From NCBI GenBank assembly GCA_017537905.1, contig JAFYJX010000047.1, positions 1-28,930 on the forward strand: 28,930 nucleotides of DNA, in the 5' to 3' direction. Below the pieces are notes generated by a model. That model ran no database searches. It was not told where the DNA came from and saw only the letters and a list, made by a program, of their open reading frames with translations. The translations under genes were made by a program, and so were the position numbers. Positions 23,076 to 28,930 of this stretch are shown here, piece by piece (within the stretch, counting starts at the first letter, position 1; each line of letters opens with the position of its first letter). This stretch comes from Clostridiales bacterium (GTDB lineage: Bacteria; Bacillota_A; Clostridia; Saccharofermentanales; Saccharofermentanaceae).

Positions 23076-25436
23076 ATGACAAAATGGATAATCGTCGTAG
23101 ATGATGATACCGCCAACCTCAAAATGGCAGGTCACATCTTGAGCAAGAACAACATGCGTGTTACTGCTCTGAAATCGGGTAACTCTTTTCTCGAATATGT
23201 TAATGAAAACGGAATGCCTGACCTGGTGCTCCTCGATATTAAGATGCCGGTCATGGACGGCTTTGAGACTCTCGGCAAGCTCAGGCAGTTAGAGCAGTCC
23301 AAGGGCCTCATGAAAACGCCCGTTATCTTCCTTACTGCAGATGAAGATGTCGACACTGAGACAAGGGGCTTTGAGGTGGGCGTATCTGACTTCATCAGGA
23401 AGCCTTTTAATCCTGACGTGCTCCTTCGAAGGATCGGCAACATCATGTCCAACTCCCAGGAGATGCATGTCTTAAAGAGCGAAGCCACGATCGATAAGCT
23501 CACGGGATTTCTGAACAAGGGCGCTACTGGTGTCGAGCTGTCCAAGATGTGCTCGGATTCGACAGGGTGCCTCATGATGATCGACCTGGATTCATTTAAG
23601 CTCGTCAACGATATCTACGGCCACGGAATGGGCGACAAGGTCCTCATTGCCTGCGCCGGCATCATCAAAAATGCAGTTCCCGCGGGAAGCAGATGCGGCA
23701 GGATCGGCGGCGACGAGTTCGTTGCTTTCGCTTACGGGGTAACCTCCGAAGCTTCAGTCGCTGAGATCTCCGGGAATATCAATGACGGGATCTTAAGAAG
23801 CGCGAAAGAACTGATGGGCGATGACATGAGCATCCCCATAGGAGCTTCTATAGGCGGCATCTTCGTTCCGAGATTCGGCAACGACTATAATTCACTCTTA
23901 AAGCTCGCCGATAAATCCCTTTACACGGTCAAGAAGAACGGCAAGCACGGCTACGGCCTTTACGACGACGATGTGGAAGACGATGACGTAACAGAGCTTC
24001 ACGATATCCGCGCCATATCAGAGATATTGGGCGAGCGTTCCATCCAGGACGTTGCCCTCCAGCTCGACAAGGATTCGTTCTCACCCGTTTACCGCTATGT
24101 AATCAGATACATAATGAGGCACCACATCAACGCATGTAAGGTGCTCTTCACGTTAGAGCCCGCAAACGGAATAAAGGACAACGGATTTTTCGACAGCGTT
24201 GACGAATTCGGCAACCACATAAGGAGCTCGCTGCGCAAATCCGATATCTTCATGAGGAACAACAAGAACCAGTATTTTGTATTCCTCACGGATATCAGGG
24301 CAGATTCGATCGACAAGGTTATTTCCCACATCACAGGCAGCTGGAACTCGAAGGGTCCTTCTGAGATCACTATTTCCTACGAGACCGAATTCATCGGCAG
24401 CAGACAGGAACTTACCGATGCAAAGAAGCTTAAGAAAGTCGTCGTCGTAGATGACGACATCATCAATCTCCAGGTCGCAGGCAAGATCTTAAGTTCCGGC
24501 GGCATTCACGTTACCGCGCTTAAATCGGGTGATGCCCTTTTCAATTATCTCGAGAAAGAAAACGAACTGCCGAACCTGATCCTTCTGGACGTCAAGATGC
24601 CCGGCATGAGCGGCTTTGACTGCATCAAAAAGCTCCATTCATTAGAGACTGCGGCATCGAAGATCCCGGTTATCTTCCTTACAGCCGACGAGAGTGAAGG
24701 CGCCGAGAGAGAAGGCTTGTCATTAGGAGCGATGGACTTTATAAGGAAGCCTTTCGTTCCTGAAGTCCTCCGCCTCCGCGTCAACAATCTGATCGAACTC
24801 GTAACGCTCCAGAACCAGCTCTATTTCGAAGTTGAACAGAAGACCAGGGAAAACAAGGATCTGTTCTTACAGGTCGTAAGATCCCTTGCTGCTGCGATCG
24901 ATACAAAAGACGTTTATACAAAAGGTCACTCATCTCGCGTTGCCGAGTATTCCAGGCAGATCGCAAAAAGATGCGGTTACACTGATACCAGGCAGGATGA
25001 GATCTATATGCTCGGTCTTCTCCATGACGTAGGCAAGATCGGTATTCCCGACGGCGTTCTCAATAAACCCGGCCGTCTTACCGATGAGGAATTCGCTCAG
25101 ATCAAGAAGCACTCCGCGATGGGTGCCTCCATCTTGAAGAACATAGAAAACGATCCGAAGTTTGAGCAATGCGCCATGTACCATCACGAGAGGTACGACG
25201 GCTCCGGTTATCCGTCAGGTCTTAAGGGGACGGAGATCCCCGAAGAAGCAAGGATAATCGCAGTTGCCGATGCCTACGATGCTATGTCGAGTGACAGAAG
25301 TTACAGATCCCATTTAAGTCAGGATGAGATCAAGAGCGAGCTCGAGCTTGGAATGGGAACACAGTTCGATCCGAAGTTCGCCGGGATAATGCTCGCGATC
25401 GTCGAGGAGGACAAAGAATACAGATATAGAGGGTGA
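23076..25436 (+). CDS. REC-GGDEF-(degenerate GGDEF)-REC-HD-GYP c-di-GMP regulator
   Basis: This 786-residue soluble protein has two receivers and both c-di-GMP synthesis and breakdown modules. REC1 (about 4-120) has the acidic pocket Asp9-11 and phosphoacceptor Asp54. The cyclase domain (about 130-295) has intact GGDEF at 211-215; no RxxD inhibition site is visible upstream. Residues of about 310-445 look like a second, decayed GGDEF fold, with NKNQY where GGDEF would be (RKSDIFMRNNKNQYFVF). REC2 (about 452-575) has Asp505 and is about half identical to REC1, sharing VTALKSG, PVIFLTADE and DFIRKPF, so it is an internal duplicate. The HD-GYP domain (about 600-780) has His650-Asp651 and GYP 711-713, expected to hydrolyse c-di-GMP to GMP. 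It heads an operon with two histidine kinases. Confidence 0.93.
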   Translation: MTKWIIVVDDDTANLKMAGHILSKNNMRVTALKSGNSFLEYVNENGMPDLVLLDIKMPVMDGFETLGKLRQLEQSKGLMKTPVIFLTADEDVDTETRGFEVGVSDFIRKPFNPDVLLRRIGNIMSNSQEMHVLKSEATIDKLTGFLNKGATGVELSKMCSDSTGCLMMIDLDSFKLVNDIYGHGMGDKVLIACAGIIKNAVPAGSRCGRIGGDEFVAFAYGVTSEASVAEISGNINDGILRSAKELMGDDMSIPIGASIGGIFVPRFGNDYNSLLKLADKSLYTVKKNGKHGYGLYDDDVEDDDVTELHDIRAISEILGERSIQDVALQLDKDSFSPVYRYVIRYIMRHHINACKVLFTLEPANGIKDNGFFDSVDEFGNHIRSSLRKSDIFMRNNKNQYFVFLTDIRADSIDKVISHITGSWNSKGPSEITISYETEFIGSRQELTDAKKLKKVVVVDDDIINLQVAGKILSSGGIHVTALKSGDALFNYLEKENELPNLILLDVKMPGMSGFDCIKKLHSLETAASKIPVIFLTADESEGAEREGLSLGAMDFIRKPFVPEVLRLRVNNLIELVTLQNQLYFEVEQKTRENKDLFLQVVRSLAAAIDTKDVYTKGHSSRVAEYSRQIAKRCGYTDTRQDEIYMLGLLHDVGKIGIPDGVLNKPGRLTDEEFAQIKKHSAMGASILKNIENDPKFEQCAMYHHERYDGSGYPSGLKGTEIPEEARIIAVADAYDAMSSDRSYRSHLSQDEIKSELELGMGTQFDPKFAGIMLAIVEEDKEYRYRG

Positions 25437-25441
25437 TCCGT

Positions 25442-27988
25442 ATGAGCACAATTAAAGAAGACGATCTGTTCCAGTCATCGCATCTCACACTGCTTGTAAG
25501 CTATACGATCTTCGCTACTATACTTGTCGTTGAATCCTTCCTTATGGGATGGGAGTTATGGGCACTCCTGCTCGTAGCCGGCGGTATAGCTACTGCGTGG
25601 GTCCTGCACATCAGGCACAACACACCCGCCAATGTCCGCATATGGGTCTATGCGGTCCTCATCATGGGGTGCTTTTTCTTCTACGGAATACACGAGACGA
25701 GCACATTTGACTTAGCCCTCGTTATGGGCGCGATCATAATGCTCAATACCATGTCCGGCAAGAAATCGCTCATCACTCTCTGCCAGTTCACCTTCTACAT
25801 TACGATGGGCTACTCGATAATTAACATGATAAGGAGCGGAACGGAATTCGACGTCCTCCTTATCACCCGCACTATCCTTCATTTCGCGATGGTCTACTTC
25901 ATCGGAAGGTTCGCGAAGACCATCATCGACAAATGGATGGAAGTCCTCAATACTTCACAGAACGAAGTCGAGCAGCTCACCGAAGCTACAGAGCACCTAA
26001 ACGACTTCTTGGCGAACGTCTCGCACGAATTAAGAACGCCTGTTAATGCCATCATCGGTCTTACGACTCTCTGCATCGACAAATCCAGGCACAGAGAGGT
26101 CGAAGGCGACCTTATCGCAGTAAGGGACGCAGGCCGCAAGGTCGCAGAGCAGATCGGCGATATCCTCGACTATTCCGAGATCGACCGTAAAAAGGCCGTC
26201 TGCAACAACGAAGACTATATGCTATCTTCCGTTCTCCACGACCTCGTAAACGATGTAAAGCAGTACAAATCCAAGAACGTCGAGCTCATAATCGACGTCG
26301 ATCCTTCTATCCCCGCCGTCATGAATTCGGACGTCGCGAAGATCAAGAAGGTATTAAAAGCACTTATTACAAACGGTCTCAAATATACCCAGGCAGGCGG
26401 TGTTTACGTAAGGATCACCACCGTCAACCACGAGTACGGAGTTAACCTCTGCATCGAAGTTACCGACACCGGCAAGGGTATGACAGAGTATGAATTAGAG
26501 AAGGTCTACGACAGCTTCTATCAGGCTGACTCCAGCCGTACACGCCAGGGCGGCGGCTTGGGTTTGGGCCTTGCGATCGCATCAGGCTTCGTAGCTCTCT
26601 TAGGCGGCTTCATGACGATCGACAGCAAGCCTGATGTCGGCACCACCGTAAACGTCAGTATCCCGCAGAGAGTCGTCGACCCCTTAAGCTGCATGTCTGT
26701 CGCAGCGCCCGACAAGCTCTGCCTCGGCGCATTCCTGCATTTCGAGAAATACGACCATCCGGCAGTCAGAGACTACTACAATTCAATGGTCCTCAATATC
26801 GTTAAGGGATTGGGCATCCAGATGCACCGCGTTAACAATGCGGAGAACTTAAAGCTCCTGCACAGCAACGTCCACCTGACCCACCTCTTCATCGCCGAGA
26901 GCGAATATCTCGATAACGTTGATCTTATCGAGAATCTCGCGAAAGAAATGGTAGTGGCAGTCGTTGCCAACGACGACATCGTCCTTCCCAGGAATTCGCG
27001 CGTTAAGATCCTCGAAAAGCCTTTCTACTGCTTCCCTGTCGTATCCATTCTGAACTCCACCTTAAACAGCAAGGAAGAGCGCATCAAGAAGCTCCGCTGC
27101 GACGGTGTAAGGGCACTCGTAGTAGACGACGAATCGATGAACCTCGTCGTTGCAAAGAGTATCTTCAGCAGATACGGAATGAGGGTAACCACAGTTACTT
27201 CCGGACAGGAATCAATAGATATCTGCAGGGAGAGAGTTTTCGACATCATATTCATGGACCACATGATGAGCGGCATGGACGGCGTCGAAGCAATGAAGCG
27301 TATCAGAACGGATGTGTCCGGCTTAAACGGCTCGATCCCGATCGTCGCGCTTACCGCGAACGCAATGAGCTCTGCCAAGCAGATGTTCCTTGCCGAAGGC
27401 TTTGACGGCTTTGTAAGTAAGCCTGTCGAGATCGACGAATTAGAACGTGTATTGAAGCAGGTTCTCCCCAAGTCAGCGATATCCTTCGTTGATGATGAAG
27501 GCACTGTTGAGACCATCGATGAACCTGAAGAACCCGAAGTAAAACCCGCTGAAGAAAAAGACTTCATCACAGAACTCAGAAAGAGCGGGATCGATACCGA
27601 TGCAGGCCTTAAATACTGCGTCGGCGACAAGGAATTCTATAAGTCGCTCCTTATCCAGTTCGCAACGGAAGCTCCCGACAAGATAGCTTCGATGAAGAAT
27701 TACTATCAGCTAAAAGACTGGCACAATTACGAGATCTTAGTCCACGCCTTGAAGAGCACCTCCAAGATGATCGGCGTATCCGATCTCTCCGAGAAGGCAA
27801 AGGCCTTAGAGAAGGCTGCCAAGGAAAACGAAGAAGGATTCATCCTCTCAAATCACGAGAACATGCTAAGGGATTACGGCAGGATAACTTCAGAAGTCAG
27901 GGACATGCTGCTGTCGGAGGAAAGTGAAGCCACGGACGATGAAGTCCTGGAATTCAATCCCGAGGAGAATGGAGGTGATAAGGTATGA
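25442..27988 (+). CDS. Membrane hybrid histidine kinase with receiver and HPt domains
   Basis: The protein has about 848 residues. Six hydrophobic segments (about 15-170) form an N-terminal membrane sensor of unrecognised type. A short coiled coil leads to HisKA with phospho-His195 in SHELRTP, then HATPase with NGLKYT, DTGKGM and GGGLGLGLA. Residues of about 415-545 resemble a receiver lacking clear catalytic acidic residues. A full REC follows, with DDE near 560 and Asp606 in FMDHMMSGMDG, then an acidic linker and HPt with His768 in VHALKSTSK. A GTG at 25433 would extend the frame by three codons, but ATG 25442 has AGAGGG at a better distance. It can run a complete phosphorelay His-Asp-His; the final receiver may be one of the two RECs encoded upstream. 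Confidence 0.92.
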   Translation: MSTIKEDDLFQSSHLTLLVSYTIFATILVVESFLMGWELWALLLVAGGIATAWVLHIRHNTPANVRIWVYAVLIMGCFFFYGIHETSTFDLALVMGAIIMLNTMSGKKSLITLCQFTFYITMGYSIINMIRSGTEFDVLLITRTILHFAMVYFIGRFAKTIIDKWMEVLNTSQNEVEQLTEATEHLNDFLANVSHELRTPVNAIIGLTTLCIDKSRHREVEGDLIAVRDAGRKVAEQIGDILDYSEIDRKKAVCNNEDYMLSSVLHDLVNDVKQYKSKNVELIIDVDPSIPAVMNSDVAKIKKVLKALITNGLKYTQAGGVYVRITTVNHEYGVNLCIEVTDTGKGMTEYELEKVYDSFYQADSSRTRQGGGLGLGLAIASGFVALLGGFMTIDSKPDVGTTVNVSIPQRVVDPLSCMSVAAPDKLCLGAFLHFEKYDHPAVRDYYNSMVLNIVKGLGIQMHRVNNAENLKLLHSNVHLTHLFIAESEYLDNVDLIENLAKEMVVAVVANDDIVLPRNSRVKILEKPFYCFPVVSILNSTLNSKEERIKKLRCDGVRALVVDDESMNLVVAKSIFSRYGMRVTTVTSGQESIDICRERVFDIIFMDHMMSGMDGVEAMKRIRTDVSGLNGSIPIVALTANAMSSAKQMFLAEGFDGFVSKPVEIDELERVLKQVLPKSAISFVDDEGTVETIDEPEEPEVKPAEEKDFITELRKSGIDTDAGLKYCVGDKEFYKSLLIQFATEAPDKIASMKNYYQLKDWHNYEILVHALKSTSKMIGVSDLSEKAKALEKAAKENEEGFILSNHENMLRDYGRITSEVRDMLLSEESEATDDEVLEFNPEENGGDKV

Positions 27989-28930
27989 AAGAAATGCTCA
28001 GATATCTTTTCAAGCCTTCAAGAAACGACCGTGAAGCGATAAGGTCCGCCTACTACGAATCCGTCCAGCCGACGCACGTAACGATGCTCATTACACTCGT
28101 TGCAGCTGTCACCTTCATGGTCATGACCTTCGTATGGCCCGCATATTTCGGAGGAACGACGGTGTTATTCCACCAGCTGTGCTATGCATGGGTCATCGCG
28201 ATCGCCGTAATCTGGCTTTTCGGCGCGCATTATGCGATGAAGGATTATGCGTCCAGATACCGCACGATTTTTGTCCTTAACCACTTCATGGGCGTGTCGC
28301 TCTACGGATGGGTAATAGCCCTCATGATCGTCAACTTCATGGCAAGAAGGACAGTCGACACCACGCTCTTCATGACGGTTGCACTCGTTGTTCCCCTCTG
28401 CGTATATTTCAATCCGCTCGTATATTTCATCGTGGCGCTGACATCCAATTTCGCGGTAGTGTCATTCCTTTACTATGCGGTCACGACAGGCGCGATCGAA
28501 CCTAACCTGATGGCCAACTTCCTTATTTTCGCCGTTTTCCAGATCGTCATGGGAATCATAATGTCCTATACGAAGTTCAGGCTCAATGAGCAGCTCGTAA
28601 CTGCCGAGAAACAGCGAAAAGAGATCTACATGCTCAACAAGTCACAGAACAGCTTCTTCTCCAACATGAGCCACGAGATCAGAACACCTATCAATACGAT
28701 CATCGGCTTAAACGAGATGATTCTCCGAGAAGACGTAAGCGAAGAAGTAATCGAGGATGCGGTAAATATCAAGGCAGCCGGCAAGCTCCTGCTTAACCTC
28801 ATCAACGATATCCTCGACATGAGCAAGTTCCAGTCAGGATCCATGCAGCTCCTCATAGAGCCTTACCACACAGGCGACATGCTCTCTGATATCGTCGGCA
28901 TGCTCTGGCTCAGGGCAAAGGACAAGAAGC
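27985..28930 (+). CDS. Membrane histidine kinase, 3' end beyond the window
   Basis: This open frame of 315 codons runs off the right edge, so the C-terminal part is missing. It starts with an ATGA overlap on the hybrid kinase stop and an excellent GGAGGTGAT (27971-27979) five bases upstream. Six hydrophobic segments (about 30-190) form a membrane sensor of the same general plan as the preceding kinase. A short helical linker leads to HisKA with phospho-His230 in MSHEIRTPINTIIG. The HATPase domain begins near the edge. By analogy with the preceding gene it may also be a hybrid kinase, but that part is not visible. Confidence 0.9.
   Translation, partial: MKEMLRYLFKPSRNDREAIRSAYYESVQPTHVTMLITLVAAVTFMVMTFVWPAYFGGTTVLFHQLCYAWVIAIAVIWLFGAHYAMKDYASRYRTIFVLNHFMGVSLYGWVIALMIVNFMARRTVDTTLFMTVALVVPLCVYFNPLVYFIVALTSNFAVVSFLYYAVTTGAIEPNLMANFLIFAVFQIVMGIIMSYTKFRLNEQLVTAEKQRKEIYMLNKSQNSFFSNMSHEIRTPINTIIGLNEMILREDVSEEVIEDAVNIKAAGKLLLNLINDILDMSKFQSGSMQLLIEPYHTGDMLSDIVGMLWLRAKDKK

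Overview
The window looks like chromosomal DNA from a Gram-positive anaerobe of the class Clostridia. The evidence is strong AGGAGG-type ribosome binding sites, an FMN riboswitch in front of a RibU-type ECF riboflavin transporter subunit, a DUF4349 protein, a Na/Pi cotransporter with a PhoU tail, an iron-sulfur tartrate dehydratase and large hybrid kinases. Base composition is moderate and codon use is fairly uniform, except for a visibly more A+T-rich block at about 6.4-9.9 kb. Family and genus cannot be fixed from the sequence alone. No rRNA, tRNA, CRISPR array, transposase or phage gene was seen.

Layout. Positions 1-4553 (+) hold glmS, a Sel1-repeat protein that may be made from a leaderless mRNA, and a lipoprotein-like secreted protein. 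Positions 4554-5669 (-) hold a stand-alone phosphonopyruvate decarboxylase. Positions 5762-9826 (-) form a compact cassette read right to left: a possible 7-codon leader ORF with a very strong Shine-Dalgarno, two paralogous small secreted proteins (about 61% identical, no gaps), two four-TM MacB-like permease halves and one ATPase. A pair of 15-bp direct repeats exactly 20 bp apart lies upstream. Positions 9954-10847 (+) hold a promoter, the FMN riboswitch, ribU and a strong terminator. Positions 10846-13160 (-) hold an O-antigen-ligase-type membrane protein followed by an alpha/beta-hydrolase. Positions 13302-15531 (+) hold ttdA-ttdB and a HAD phosphatase with overlapping ends. Positions 15619-16758 (-) hold DUF4349. 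Positions 16881-18527 (+) hold an FkbM-type methyltransferase (possibly leaderless) and a YfcE-like phosphoesterase. Positions 18524-20290 (-) hold the Na/Pi cotransporter. Positions 20426-22863 (-) hold an ABC-2 exporter pair. Positions 23076-28930 (+) hold a signalling operon: REC-GGDEF-(degenerate GGDEF)-REC-HD-GYP, then a membrane hybrid histidine kinase with HPt, then a second membrane histidine kinase cut off by the window end.

The best candidate for an undescribed system is the 5.8-9.8 kb cassette. It pairs two related Sec-exported proteins of about 92 residues with a dedicated MacB-type ABC complex. The ATPase has the FALI...V.EN..LGL segment that, from memory, resembles ATPases linked to lactococcin-972-type bacteriocins. 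The small proteins themselves are not recognisably lactococcin 972, so a new bacteriocin-like family is an inference rather than a demonstration. The signalling operon at the right end is the second point of interest: it combines c-di-GMP synthesis and breakdown domains in one soluble protein with two receivers, next to two membrane kinases.
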